Positions 17,252 through 25,678 of a stretch of DNA of 64,000 bases are shown in pieces. The notes beneath the pieces were generated by a model, which was not told where the DNA came from, searched no databases, and was given only the letters and a program-made list of their open reading frames with translations. Both the position numbers and the translations under genes were made by a program. Origin of the DNA: Halomonas sp. (lineage in GTDB: Bacteria > Pseudomonadota > Gammaproteobacteria > Pseudomonadales > Halomonadaceae). The stretch is taken from assembly GCF_029263665.1 (NCBI RefSeq), contig NZ_JAJUFQ010000006.1, positions 186,001 to 250,000 of the forward strand, in the 5' to 3' direction. Positions within the stretch are counted from its first letter, which is position 1. Each line of letters opens with the position of its first letter.

Positions 17252-17818
17252 ATGTCGACACAACCCGTTACCTTGATGGTGGCTCGCCGCGTAGCTCGTG
17301 GGCGCTACCAGGACTTCATGCACTGGCTGGACGAGGGCAGGGAACTGGCTGCCGATTTCCCCGGCTACCTGGGATCCGGAGTTCTGGCGCCGCCGCCTGG
17401 CGACGACCAGTATCAGATCATCTTCCGTTTCCAGGATGACCGGACCCTAGCCCGTTGGGAACACTCGGCATCCCGTCGGGCATGGCTGAACCGTGGAGCA
17501 GGGCTGTTCGAGTCGCCTCAGGAACAGCGAGCAACTGGCATCGATGGATGGTTTTCCGCGCCGGGCCCGCGAACGCCTCCGCGCTGGAAACAGGCGATTG
17601 CCATCTGGCTGGCATTCTTCCCCGTATCGCTGCTGTTCCAGTTCATATTCGGAGAAGCCCTGGCCAGCTTGCCACTGGTACCGCGAACCCTTGCCAATAC
17701 CCTGATGCTGACCCCCGTGATGGTGTTCTTCTTCATTCCCTTGGTAACACGCCTGCTGGCTCCCTGGTTGCAGGCCCAGCCTGGACGCAAGTGGCGTCTG
17801 CGGGTCAGGAGAGGATGA
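17252..17818 (+). CDS. ABM-domain (antibiotic biosynthesis monooxygenase-like) membrane protein
   Basis: 188 residues. The first about 105 form a dimeric alpha-beta barrel domain (VTLMVARRVARGRYQDF, a YLGSGVLAPP strand, YQIIFRFQD, then a WF motif), as in the ABM family. Two membrane helices follow (about 115-135 and 148-172), then a basic C-terminus of RKWRLRVRRG type. Related proteins are usually annotated as ABM family membrane proteins of unknown function. I start at the ATG at 17252, six bases after AGGAG; a longer frame from 17156 lacks support. It stands alone upstream of nosP. I cannot assign a substrate. Confidence 0.8.
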   Translation: MSTQPVTLMVARRVARGRYQDFMHWLDEGRELAADFPGYLGSGVLAPPPGDDQYQIIFRFQDDRTLARWEHSASRRAWLNRGAGLFESPQEQRATGIDGWFSAPGPRTPPRWKQAIAIWLAFFPVSLLFQFIFGEALASLPLVPRTLANTLMLTPVMVFFFIPLVTRLLAPWLQAQPGRKWRLRVRRG

Positions 17819-17876
17819 CACAGCAGCCGCAAGGGGGAGTACGCCTACTCAGATGGTCGCGTTGAGGGTCCTTCGC

Positions 17877-17913
17877 ACTCCTGACAGGATGAGCATCATG
17901 ATCCTTCAGGAGT
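17877..17913 (+). promoter_or_regulatory. Hairpin that would sequester the nosP ribosome-binding site
   Basis: ACTCCT (17877-17882) can pair with AGGAGT (17908-17913), and AGGAT (17886-17890) with ATCCT (17901-17905), around a small 3x2 internal loop and a 10-base apical loop. The right arm contains the AGGAG Shine-Dalgarno of nosP. This would make translation depend on opening the stem. Confidence 0.5.
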
Positions 17914-17919
17914 CCTTGT

Positions 17920-19092
17920 ATGGCGCAATCCCGAGCCAAGGCGCTTTCCCGGTTGCCATTGGAACAAGGTGTCCGTATCGCCGTCAGCCGCAGTCATGAT
18001 CCACAGCAAGTCGCGCAGGAGCTGCGCCAAGCGCTGATGCATCCCGATCTAGGTTTCGTATTGTTCTTCGTCAGTGCGGAATACCCACTCGACTCCCTCG
18101 GTGAGGCCTTGAATGCCGCATTTGGCGAGACCCCGCTGGCGGGCTGTACCACAGCAGGAGAAATTACCCCGGCGGGCTATGAGCGTGGCTGCATCGTGGC
18201 CATGGGGTTTGATAGCCATCACTTTGGTGTGGCTGCCACGCTGATCGACGAACTCGATAGTGTGACGCTGGAAGCCGCCCAACGCCGGGTCGATGGCCTG
18301 GTGCAGGAAGCCCGCCGACGCTTTTCCGGTAGCGGTGGTGAAACCTTTGCCTTGACCCTGCTCGATGGGCTTTCGGCCAGCGAGGAGCAGGTATTGGCGA
18401 TCCTGGATGCTGCCCTGGGAGGCATCCCGAGTTTTGGCGGTTCTGCTGGTGACGATAACCACCTGGCGCATACCCATGTCTTTGCCGGTGAACGCTTTCA
18501 CAGTGATGCTGCCGTGGTCGTGCTGATCACGACCCATCACCCCTTTGAAGTGTTTTCCGCCCACCATCTGGTCTCACGGGGTGAAAAGCTGGTCGTGACC
18601 CAGGCAGACCCTTCGGCCCGCCGCGTTGTGGAGCTCAATGCCCTGCCAGCAGTGGAGGAATATGCACGCTTGGTCGGGTTGCCAGTTGAAGCCTTGAACG
18701 AAGGGGTGTTTGCCCGTCACCCACTGGCAGTGAAACTGGGCGATGCCTGGTTCGTGCGTTCGATCCAGAGTGTCAATGCCGATGGCAGCCTGAGCTTCTA
18801 TTGCGCCGTGGAAAACGGCATTGTGCTCACGGCCATGCAGGCTGTCCCGCAGCTTGATGCCCTGGATGAGACCATGGCGGGGTTGGAAGCTCGCCTGGGG
18901 CGCCCAGGGCTGATCATTGGTTGCGACTGCTTCCTGCGCCGCCTGGAACTGGAGTCGCTGGGCTTGATCGAGGAAGGTTCTCAGCGTCTGGCCGCTGCCC
19001 GAGTGATAGGCTTCAACACCTATGGCGAACAGCATCACGGCATGCATGTGAATCAGACCTTTACCGGAGTGGCGATTGGACTTGCTCAGTGA
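17920..19092 (+). CDS. nosP: FIST-domain sensor protein, NosP-like (nitric-oxide sensing)
   Basis: 390 residues with FIST-N (about 30-225: LGFVLFFVSAEYPL, AGCTTAGEITPAGY, GGIPSFGGSAGDD) and FIST-C (about 226-370: ending RVIGFNTYGEQHHGMHVNQTFTG). NosP proteins of Pseudomonas, Vibrio and Legionella are heme-binding NO sensors of this architecture encoded with a hybrid histidine kinase. Here such a kinase overlaps the 3' end, which is what supports the NosP call. Several histidines lie in both domains, but I cannot say which binds heme. AGGAG lies about seven bases before the ATG and is within a possible hairpin. Confidence 0.85.
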   Translation: MAQSRAKALSRLPLEQGVRIAVSRSHDPQQVAQELRQALMHPDLGFVLFFVSAEYPLDSLGEALNAAFGETPLAGCTTAGEITPAGYERGCIVAMGFDSHHFGVAATLIDELDSVTLEAAQRRVDGLVQEARRRFSGSGGETFALTLLDGLSASEEQVLAILDAALGGIPSFGGSAGDDNHLAHTHVFAGERFHSDAAVVVLITTHHPFEVFSAHHLVSRGEKLVVTQADPSARRVVELNALPAVEEYARLVGLPVEALNEGVFARHPLAVKLGDAWFVRSIQSVNADGSLSFYCAVENGIVLTAMQAVPQLDALDETMAGLEARLGRPGLIIGCDCFLRRLELESLGLIEEGSQRLAAARVIGFNTYGEQHHGMHVNQTFTGVAIGLAQ

Positions 19093-20476
19093 TGTCGCCG
19101 ATGGCGAACCGAAGACCCCCCTGGAACAGCAACTGTTCGAAGAGAATCGGCGCCTGCGACGTATCTGCCAGGCACTGATGGAGAGAGTGGAGTCCGCAGG
19201 AACCGGCCGAGCCCCCTATGGCGCCTTCGAGCATGCGGTGCTGCTTGCCGAGCAGGTGCGTGAGAGAACGGATACCTTGCATCGCACTCTGGATGAGCTG
19301 GCCGAGACCAACACACGCCTGGAAGATGCGCGCCGCGAGGCGGAAGCGGCCAATCATTCCAAGACCCGCTTTCTTGCAGCGGTCAGCCACGATCTGCTGC
19401 AGCCGCTGAATGCAGCGCGGTTGTTTACCAGTGCACTGGAAGAGCTGTCACTGGACCGAAACGCGGGAACCTTGGTCACCAATATCGGGCGCTCCCTGCG
19501 GGATGTAGAGCAGTTACTGGGTACGCTGGTGGATATTTCACGTCTGGACGCTGGCGTCCTGACCCCTGATGTGGCGCCTTTTGCCGTGACTGAGCTGCTC
19601 GATGCATTGGCAGAGGAATCACGCCAGATGGCCCAGGCCAAGGGCCTGGCGTTCTCGTATGTGGCCAGCTCTGCGGTGGTGGAATCGGATCTGGCACTGC
19701 TGGCGCGAGTGATACGCAACCTGGTTTCCAATGCGGTGCGCTACACCAGCACAGGGCGGGTGTTGCTGGGCTGTCGGCGTCGTGCCGAGGGACTTGAGAT
19801 AGTGGTTGCCGATACTGGCCCCGGCATTCCAGAGTCTCGCCGTGAGGAAGTCTTTCTCGAATTTCGCCGCGGGCGTGACCAGGTTTCTCGGCAGTCTCCT
19901 GGATTGGGGCTTGGTCTGGCCATTGTCGATCGCATTGCGCGTCTGCTCGATCATCCCTTGCGGCTGGCAAGCCAACCAGGACAAGGCACATTGTTTGCCC
20001 TGATGTTGCCCTATGCGCGTGTATCTCCGGCCATGGAGCCGACGCTCCCTAGTGCGGTGCCATGGCGGGGTAGTGAGTATCTGAGTGGTGCCCATCTATG
20101 GGTACTCGATAATGATGCCCGTATTCTCGATGGCATGAAGGCGTTGCTCGGTGGGTGGGGATGCCATGTCCATGTGTCCACATGTGTTGCCGAACTGGAA
20201 GAGCAATTGGCTGAAGCCGACAGAGCATGTCGGGGGATATTGCTGGTCGACTATCACCTGGATGCGGAAGATGGCGATGGCCTGTCGCTGGCGGAGCGGC
20301 TCATCCAGCACTATCCCTGGCTCATGCCCATGCTGATCACTGCCAACCGTGACGCTGCGATCAAACGACGCTGTCGTGAGCGTGGTTTTCCCTGTGTGCG
20401 CAAGCCGGTCAAGCCGCTACGCTTGCGTCAGGCTCTGGTGCATTTGCTGGAAGGGGCGAGGAACGAGTGCTCCTGA
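19076..20476 (+). CDS. nahK: Hybrid histidine kinase, NahK-like partner of NosP
   Basis: 466 residues and no membrane helix. A short coiled-coil (about 10-95) precedes the phosphoacceptor domain with H105 in SHDLLQPLNAARLF, an ATPase domain with N-box LVSNAVRYTS, ADTGPGIPE and LGLGLAIV, and a C-terminal receiver with D392 in LLVDYHLDAEDG. The HDLLQPLNAARLF signature is that of NahK/ErcS' type kinases, but the PAS domains I would expect in the Pseudomonas protein are absent. The likely start is TTG at 19076, six bases after a GGAG inside nosP; no ATG is available near the start. The 17-base overlap implies coupled translation with nosP. Confidence 0.85.
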   Translation: MDLLSDVADGEPKTPLEQQLFEENRRLRRICQALMERVESAGTGRAPYGAFEHAVLLAEQVRERTDTLHRTLDELAETNTRLEDARREAEAANHSKTRFLAAVSHDLLQPLNAARLFTSALEELSLDRNAGTLVTNIGRSLRDVEQLLGTLVDISRLDAGVLTPDVAPFAVTELLDALAEESRQMAQAKGLAFSYVASSAVVESDLALLARVIRNLVSNAVRYTSTGRVLLGCRRRAEGLEIVVADTGPGIPESRREEVFLEFRRGRDQVSRQSPGLGLGLAIVDRIARLLDHPLRLASQPGQGTLFALMLPYARVSPAMEPTLPSAVPWRGSEYLSGAHLWVLDNDARILDGMKALLGGWGCHVHVSTCVAELEEQLAEADRACRGILLVDYHLDAEDGDGLSLAERLIQHYPWLMPMLITANRDAAIKRRCRERGFPCVRKPVKPLRLRQALVHLLEGARNECS

Positions 20477-20503
20477 AACATGCGCTCGTGCCATGAGTGG
20501 CTA

Positions 20504-20528
20504 GGCCCCGATCATTCGGGGCTTCGTT
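20504..20528. terminator. Bidirectional terminator between nahK and the DUF2798 gene
   Basis: GCCCCGA (20505-20511) pairs with TCGGGGC (20516-20522), followed by TTCGTTC on the plus strand. The right arm overlaps the last codons of the convergent DUF2798 gene. Confidence 0.7.
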
Positions 20529-20823
20529 CAATGGTCAGCGTGACCAGGCGCACCACGACCGGCCTGACAATCAGTACACAGACAAATGCCACAGGCATGG
20601 CAAGCTTGTAGGCGTTCCATGCACTGTCTATGTAGCCTGGGCCGATGCCACTGTTGGCGGCAGTGATGACCAGGCACATCAAGAAAGCCATGATGGCCGA
20701 CATGTAAAAGGCAAAGACGACAGGGGTGAGGCGGTGAGGCAGCCCCCGTCTTGCCACGGCACGCTTGAAGACGTTCCGAGACATGTCGGAACGGACGGAG
20801 GCGACGCTTGAGCGTGAATCCAT
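20512..20823 (-). CDS. DUF2798 family small membrane protein
   Basis: 103 residues with two membrane helices: LTPVVFAFYMSAIMAFLMCLVITAAN split over about 37-60, and a second about 70-93 (AMPVAFVCVLIVRPVVVRLV). This is the DUF2798 pattern; function unknown. I prefer the ATG at 20823 (MDSRSS), which has GGGAG seven bases upstream. A longer frame from 20922 would add a repetitive IDEPVA-type hexapeptide tail with no good ribosome site. It is convergent with nahK and divergent from a LysR gene. Confidence 0.8.
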   Translation of the reverse strand: MDSRSSVASVRSDMSRNVFKRAVARRGLPHRLTPVVFAFYMSAIMAFLMCLVITAANSGIGPGYIDSAWNAYKLAMPVAFVCVLIVRPVVVRLVTLTIERSPE

Positions 20824-20850
20824 TGCTGACTCCCTGGTAGGTGATGACTG

Positions 20851-20922
20851 ATCGATAAGTGATGGTTCATCGATAGCCACTGGTTCATCGATAGGTACTG
20901 GTTTATCGATAGTTGCTGGCAT
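20851..20922. repeat. 18-bp tandem repeat with ATCGATA core, four copies
   Basis: ATCGAT begins at 20851, 20869, 20887 and 20905, exactly 18 bp apart, followed in the last three copies by AGNNNCTGG. The array lies just upstream of the chosen DUF2798 start, between it and the divergent LysR gene. It could be an iterated operator, or coding sequence if translation starts at 20922. Confidence 0.85.
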
Positions 20923-21046
20923 ATGGATGACTACCCTATCCCAGGTGCATGTCCTGCAGTAGACAGCTGAAGCTAATCACTCTATAAACCTATTCTTAAT
21001 AATAAGCAGTAGAATTCTTTGTAAAACCTATGGATGTACAGCCACC

Positions 21047-21973
21047 ATGGATACCTTGCGTGCCATAGCGTGTTTTGTGCGCGTCGTCGAGGCGGGCAGT
21101 ATTGCGGAAGGTGCCAGGCAACTCGGTATCAGCTCTGCCGCTGTCAGCCAGAGTATTGCCAGGCTGGAAACTCATCTTGGTGTCAGATTGTTGTCCCGCA
21201 CCACTCGACGTATGGCGCTGACTGACAGCGGCACGGTGTATTACGAGCGAGTGAAGCACATCGATCGGGACATCGAGCAGGCGCATAATGCGATTGCCTC
21301 CCTGCAGGCAGCACCACGTGGGCGTTTGAGAATTGCCTCCACCTCGGCTTTCGGTCGCCACGTGCTGGCTCCCCTGATACCCGATTTCAATGCTGCCTAT
21401 CCGCACCTTACCCTTGAGTTGCTGACCACGGACCGCAGCGTCAACCATATTCGTGAGACCGTGGATATCAGTATCCGTATTGCGCCCCAGCTGGAAGATG
21501 GCCTGGTGGCGCGACATATTGCCTCGATTCCCTTTCTGTTCTGTGCATCCCCTGCATACCTGAGCCGTGCAGGAACCCCGCATGCTCCTGAAGAACTCAA
21601 GGAGCATGACTGCCTGGCATTTCGTTTTCCTCTCGATGGACGTTTTCTGAGTTGGGGATTCATTCGTGACGGCATCCGCTTCGAGCCGGATATCAGGGTG
21701 GCCATGATCAGCGATGATATCGATGTGCTGGCGCGCATGGCCCTGGCGGATGGTGGCATTACTCGACTGGCAGCCTTCATCGCCCAGCCCTATCTGGAAA
21801 GTGGGGAGTTGGTCTCGCTGTTTGAGCCCGGCAGAGATGAACGTGTGCGTGCAGTGTCCGAACCCATGGATATCTACTTGTGTGTTGGCCACAGAAAGGA
21901 TGTCACGCCCAAGGTTCGGGCATTCATGGACTTTCTGGATGGCCGGTTACCACCGGAGTGGCGCAGCAGGTAA
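21047..21973 (+). CDS. LysR-family transcriptional regulator (CrgA-like)
   Basis: 308 residues with an N-terminal winged helix (MDTLRAIACFVRVVEAGSI, then LGISSAAVSQSIARLE, RLLSRTTRRMALTDSG) and a periplasmic-binding-like effector domain from about 90 (GRLRIASTSAFGR). The subfamily resembles CrgA/DmlR-type activators. The ATG at 21047 is the only sensible start. It faces the DUF2798 gene across the ATCGATA repeat array and is convergent with the AgmR-type regulator. LysR genes often control a divergent neighbour, so DUF2798 is a candidate target, but nothing here proves it. Confidence 0.9.
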   Translation: MDTLRAIACFVRVVEAGSIAEGARQLGISSAAVSQSIARLETHLGVRLLSRTTRRMALTDSGTVYYERVKHIDRDIEQAHNAIASLQAAPRGRLRIASTSAFGRHVLAPLIPDFNAAYPHLTLELLTTDRSVNHIRETVDISIRIAPQLEDGLVARHIASIPFLFCASPAYLSRAGTPHAPEELKEHDCLAFRFPLDGRFLSWGFIRDGIRFEPDIRVAMISDDIDVLARMALADGGITRLAAFIAQPYLESGELVSLFEPGRDERVRAVSEPMDIYLCVGHRKDVTPKVRAFMDFLDGRLPPEWRSR

Positions 21974-22022
21974 GGGCTGTCTGACGACTGCGCGCCAGCT
22001 TATGAGACATACCCCGTCCAGT

Positions 22023-22709
22023 TCATCGTCTTCTTTGGCGATTAGCCAGCACATTGGCCAGGGTAGCTTCATCCGAGGCGACGATGGCCTGGACTCGACT
22101 GGTGACACCAAGTTTCTTGAGAATGGCTGACACATGTGTCTTGACCGTGGTTTCGGCGATATCGAGCTGCCGAGCGATGGCCTTGTTGGATCCACCACGT
22201 ATCAGCAGCATCAGCACGTTAAGTTCCTTGGCGGTGAGCTGCTCGAGACGCTGCTCGAATTCAGAGCTGGGTGTTTCAGCTGCGGGCTGATGAAGACTTG
22301 GTGATGCTGGACGCCTCAGCAGTTCTGCGGGCAGGTAGACCTGGCCATCGAGAATCTGGCGTAGCGCCGCCATCAAGGCCGAGCGTGGTGTCGACTTGGG
22401 CACATAACCCACCGCACCAAGATCCAGGGCATCCAACACGATGCGGCGATCACTCTCAGCAGATACCACGGCCACAGGCACCTCGGGAAAGTGCTGGCGC
22501 AACCGGGCCAGGCCATCGAGACCTGCCACGTCCGGCAGGTTGAGGTCGAGCAATACCAGATCCACTTCATCGTTCTCACCGAGACGCACCAGCAGGTCAG
22601 AGAAGCAGTCCGCTTCGCAAAGTTCGCTTCCCGGCAGCGCGGAGTCCACGACGCCGCTGAGGGCATCGCGAAACAGTGGATGATCGTCGGCCACCAGTAG
22701 CCGGTACAT
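22023..22709 (-). CDS. LuxR/NarL-type response regulator, AgmR/EraR-like
   Basis: 228 residues. The receiver domain carries the acidic pair D8-D9, phospho-site D55 in LLDLNLPD and the conserved K in YVPKSTPR. The C-terminal LuxR helix-turn-helix (about 155-215) reads LTAKELNVLMLLIRGGSNKAIA. I start at the ATG at 22709 with AAGGAG seven bases upstream, rejecting a 43-residue extension. It is divergent from an ExaC-type aldehyde dehydrogenase. In Pseudomonas, EraR/AgmR regulators control exaC and ethanol oxidation genes, so that is its probable target. No sensor kinase is encoded nearby. Confidence 0.88.
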   Translation of the reverse strand: MYRLLVADDHPLFRDALSGVVDSALPGSELCEADCFSDLLVRLGENDEVDLVLLDLNLPDVAGLDGLARLRQHFPEVPVAVVSAESDRRIVLDALDLGAVGYVPKSTPRSALMAALRQILDGQVYLPAELLRRPASPSLHQPAAETPSSEFEQRLEQLTAKELNVLMLLIRGGSNKAIARQLDIAETTVKTHVSAILKKLGVTSRVQAIVASDEATLANVLANRQRRR

Positions 22710-22912
22710 GACGGTCGCTCCTTGTATTGGTTGGATGGTGGATGTAACGGGTGATGGATGGAATGGCTGGCATCTCCTACCGAAGGAGGAGGCCGACTCC
22801 TGCCTGGGCAGTATGTCGCAACTCGTCTCGCTGACCAAGACTGGGTAGGTACGGATTCGATCACAACCATAACGACGTCGCCATGACGACGAATCAGCTC
22901 AGGAGTCACGCC

Positions 22913-24433
22913 ATGATTTATGCCAACCCCGGTCAACCCGGTGCCGTTGTCAGTTTTGAACAGCGCTACGGCAACTATATCGGTGGAGAATTCGTGCCGC
23001 CGGTCAAGGGGGAATATTTCGATAATCTTAGTCCGGTCAATGGTGAGGTGTTTTGTCAGATACCTCGCTCCACAGCGGAAGACATCGAGCTGGCACTGGA
23101 TGCAGCACATAAGGCAGCACCGGCCTGGGGCAGGACCTCCGCGACGGAACGCAGCAACATTCTGCTCAAGATAGCGGATCGTATCGAGGCCAACCTCGAA
23201 AGACTTGCTGTTGCCGAAACCTGGGACAATGGCAAGGCGGTACGCGAGACCTTGGCCGCTGACATTCCATTGGCAGTGGACCATTTCCGTTACTTTGCCG
23301 GCTGTATTCGTGCCCAGGAAGGCACTGCCGCGGATATCGATGCCAATACCGTGGCTTACCACTTCCATGAGCCTCTGGGCGTGGTGGGGCAGATTATTCC
23401 TTGGAACTTCCCGCTATTGATGGCCACCTGGAAGCTGGCTCCTGCCCTGGCAGCCGGTAACTGTGTGGTACTGAAGCCCGCCGAGCAGACGCCGGCCTCA
23501 ATCCTGGAACTGATCAAGGTCATCGGTGATCTGCTGCCGCCAGGCGTGGTCAACATCGTCAATGGTTATGGTGCTGAAGCTGGCCAGGCCCTGGCCACTA
23601 GCAAGCGCATCGCCAAGATTGCGTTCACCGGTTCCACCCCGGTGGGTGCGCATATCCTCAAGTGTGCTGCTGAAAACATCATCCCTTCTACGGTGGAGCT
23701 GGGCGGCAAGTCCCCGAACATCTACTTCGCTGACATCATGAACGCCGAACCGGAGTTCATCGAGAAAGCGGCAGAAGGGCTGGTGCTGGCCTTCTTCAAC
23801 CAGGGCGAAGTGTGTACTTGCCCATCCCGCGCACTGATTCAGGAAAGCATCTATGAGCCTTTCATGGCCAAGGTGATGGAGCGAGTCGCCAAGATCAAGC
23901 GTGGCAACCCGCTGGATACCGATGTGCAGGTGGGAGCCCAGGCATCCCAGGAACAGTTCGACAAGATCATGTCGTACATGGAGGTGGCGCGTCAGGAAGG
24001 CGCCGAGTTCCTCACCGGTGGTGACAAGGAAAGTGTCGACCCCGCCTATTCCCATGGCTTCTATATCCAGCCAACCCTGCTCAAGGGTAACAACAAGATG
24101 CGCGTGTTCCAGGAAGAAATCTTCGGCCCTGTCGTGGCCGTGACCACCTTCAAGGATGAAGCCGAGGCACTGGCGATTGCCAATGATACTGAGTTCGGCC
24201 TCGGTGCCGGGGTGTGGAGCCGGGACATCAATGTGGCCTTCCGCATGGGGCGTGGCATACAGGCTGGACGTGTCTGGACCAACTGCTACCACCAGTATCC
24301 GGCACATGCTGCCTTCGGCGGCTACAAGAAGTCTGGTGTTGGCCGCGAAACTCACAAGATGATGCTTGAGCACTATCAGCAGACCAAGAACCTGCTGGTC
24401 AGCTATGACATCAATCCTCTCGGCTTCTTCTGA
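22913..24433 (+). CDS. exaC: NAD-dependent aldehyde dehydrogenase (ExaC/AldB type)
   Basis: 506 residues. The start [20 protein letters not shown] and the [17 protein letters not shown] segment are typical of the ExaC/AldB acetaldehyde dehydrogenase group. Catalytic Cys is C301 in FNQGEVCTC, the general-base Glu is in VELGGKSPN, and the cofactor segment is FTGSTPVG. It oxidises acetaldehyde and similar aldehydes to acids in the cytoplasm. I chose ATG 22913, eight bases after AGGAG, over an upstream ATG at 22883. With the alcohol dehydrogenase that follows and the divergent AgmR-type regulator, this forms an alcohol-to-acid pathway. Confidence 0.93.
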   Translation: MIYANPGQPGAVVSFEQRYGNYIGGEFVPPVKGEYFDNLSPVNGEVFCQIPRSTAEDIELALDAAHKAAPAWGRTSATERSNILLKIADRIEANLERLAVAETWDNGKAVRETLAADIPLAVDHFRYFAGCIRAQEGTAADIDANTVAYHFHEPLGVVGQIIPWNFPLLMATWKLAPALAAGNCVVLKPAEQTPASILELIKVIGDLLPPGVVNIVNGYGAEAGQALATSKRIAKIAFTGSTPVGAHILKCAAENIIPSTVELGGKSPNIYFADIMNAEPEFIEKAAEGLVLAFFNQGEVCTCPSRALIQESIYEPFMAKVMERVAKIKRGNPLDTDVQVGAQASQEQFDKIMSYMEVARQEGAEFLTGGDKESVDPAYSHGFYIQPTLLKGNNKMRVFQEEIFGPVVAVTTFKDEAEALAIANDTEFGLGAGVWSRDINVAFRMGRGIQAGRVWTNCYHQYPAHAAFGGYKKSGVGRETHKMMLEHYQQTKNLLVSYDINPLGFF

Positions 24434-24509
24434 GGCTCTCTAAAAAATCTTGGCCTGGTTGTTTGTCCAAGCGGATATTCCCCTGACTTTCAGTGCAGTA
24501 CTCGATACT

Positions 24510-24533
24510 CCCGCCACTCATGCGAGTGGCGGG
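24510..24533 (+). terminator. Hairpin after exaC
   Basis: A perfect 10-bp stem (24510-24519 with 24524-24533) around ATGC, followed by TTCATG. It lies about 30 bases before the next start codon, so it could terminate exaC mRNA or attenuate the alcohol dehydrogenase gene. Confidence 0.6.
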
Positions 24534-24565
24534 TTCATGCCAACATCTGGTTCGAGGTAATGCTC

Positions 24566-25594
24566 ATGGAAAATACGATGAAAGCAGCGGTAGTGCGTGC
24601 GTTCGGCCAACCGTTGAGTATCGAAGAGGCGCCTGTACCACGCCCCGGGCGTGGTGAAATTGTGGTCAAGATTGCGGCATCCGGTGTCTGTCATACCGAC
24701 TTGCATGCTGCGCATGGTGATTGGCCGGTCAAGCCCAATCCGCCATTCATTCCAGGGCATGAAGGTGTCGGTCATGTGGCCGCCGTGGGTGAAGGAGTCA
24801 ATCACGTGAAGGAAGGCGACCGGGTCGGGGTTCCCTGGTTGTATAGTGCCTGTGGCCATTGCGAACACTGTCTGGGTGGCTGGGAAACACTATGTGAATC
24901 ACAGCAGAATACTGGCTATTCCGTGAATGGAGGATTTGCCGAGTACACCTTGGCCGATGCCGGTTATGTGGGGCACCTGCCTGACAATGTCGGCTTTGTC
25001 GATATTGCGCCGGTGCTGTGCGCTGGAGTAACGGTGTACAAGGGGCTCAAGGTGACGGATACCCGCCCCGGTCAATGGGTGGTGATCTCAGGCATCGGTG
25101 GCCTGGGCCATATGGCGGTCCAGTATGCGCGGGCCATGGGGCTGAACGTTGCCGCGGTTGATATCGACGATACGAAACTTGAGCTTGCCAAACGCCTTGG
25201 TGCCAGTGTGACAGTAAATGCCATGCGTGAGGATCCAGCGGCAGTGCTCAAGCGCGATATCGGTGGAGCGCATGGTGTGCTTGTTACTGCGGTGTCTCCC
25301 AAGGCGTTCGAGCAAGCGCAGGGGATGGTTCGGCGCGGTGGGACGATCTCCTTGAATGGTCTGCCACCAGGAGACTTTCCATTACCGATCTTTGATACGG
25401 TGCTCAATGGCATCACCATCCGCGGGTCCATTGTCGGTACACGCCAGGATCTGCAAGAAGCCCTGGACTTTGCTGGTGAAGGCAAGGTGCATGCCACGGT
25501 ATCGACGGATCGTCTCGACAACATCAACGAGGTGTTCGGACGCATGCTGGAAGGTAAGATAGAAGGGCGTGTCGTACTCGACCTGAATGCTTGA
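24566..25594 (+). CDS. adhP: Zinc-dependent alcohol dehydrogenase (AdhP/AdhA type)
   Basis: 342 residues of the medium-chain zinc ADH family. Catalytic zinc ligands lie in [14 protein letters not shown] and GHEGVGHV. The structural-zinc cysteines are in [15 protein letters not shown], and the NAD fold has [13 protein letters not shown]. Such enzymes oxidise ethanol and short primary alcohols. Three in-frame ATGs are close together; GAGG at 24554-24557 is eight bases before 24566, so I use that one. The NADH-linked product aldehyde would be the substrate of the ExaC enzyme just upstream. Confidence 0.92.
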   Translation: MENTMKAAVVRAFGQPLSIEEAPVPRPGRGEIVVKIAASGVCHTDLHAAHGDWPVKPNPPFIPGHEGVGHVAAVGEGVNHVKEGDRVGVPWLYSACGHCEHCLGGWETLCESQQNTGYSVNGGFAEYTLADAGYVGHLPDNVGFVDIAPVLCAGVTVYKGLKVTDTRPGQWVVISGIGGLGHMAVQYARAMGLNVAAVDIDDTKLELAKRLGASVTVNAMREDPAAVLKRDIGGAHGVLVTAVSPKAFEQAQGMVRRGGTISLNGLPPGDFPLPIFDTVLNGITIRGSIVGTRQDLQEALDFAGEGKVHATVSTDRLDNINEVFGRMLEGKIEGRVVLDLNA

Positions 25595-25604
25595 TGCATG
25601 GAAT

Positions 25605-25639
25605 CCGACGTCTCTGCAAAAGCAGAGACGTCGGCTTTT
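25605..25639. terminator. Strong terminator between adhP and the convergent ycaC-like gene
   Basis: A perfect 13-bp stem (25605-25617 with 25622-25634) around AAAA, followed by CTTTT. It serves the plus strand clearly and probably the minus strand as well. Confidence 0.9.
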
Positions 25640-25678
25640 CTCTCCTGCGCTACAAGGTGCTGTACAGGATGTGGCGCA

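Noticed and set aside
20996..21892. Minus-strand frame opposite the first LysR gene
   Set aside because: Fully antisense to a regulator with intact motifs, and has no recognisable domain.
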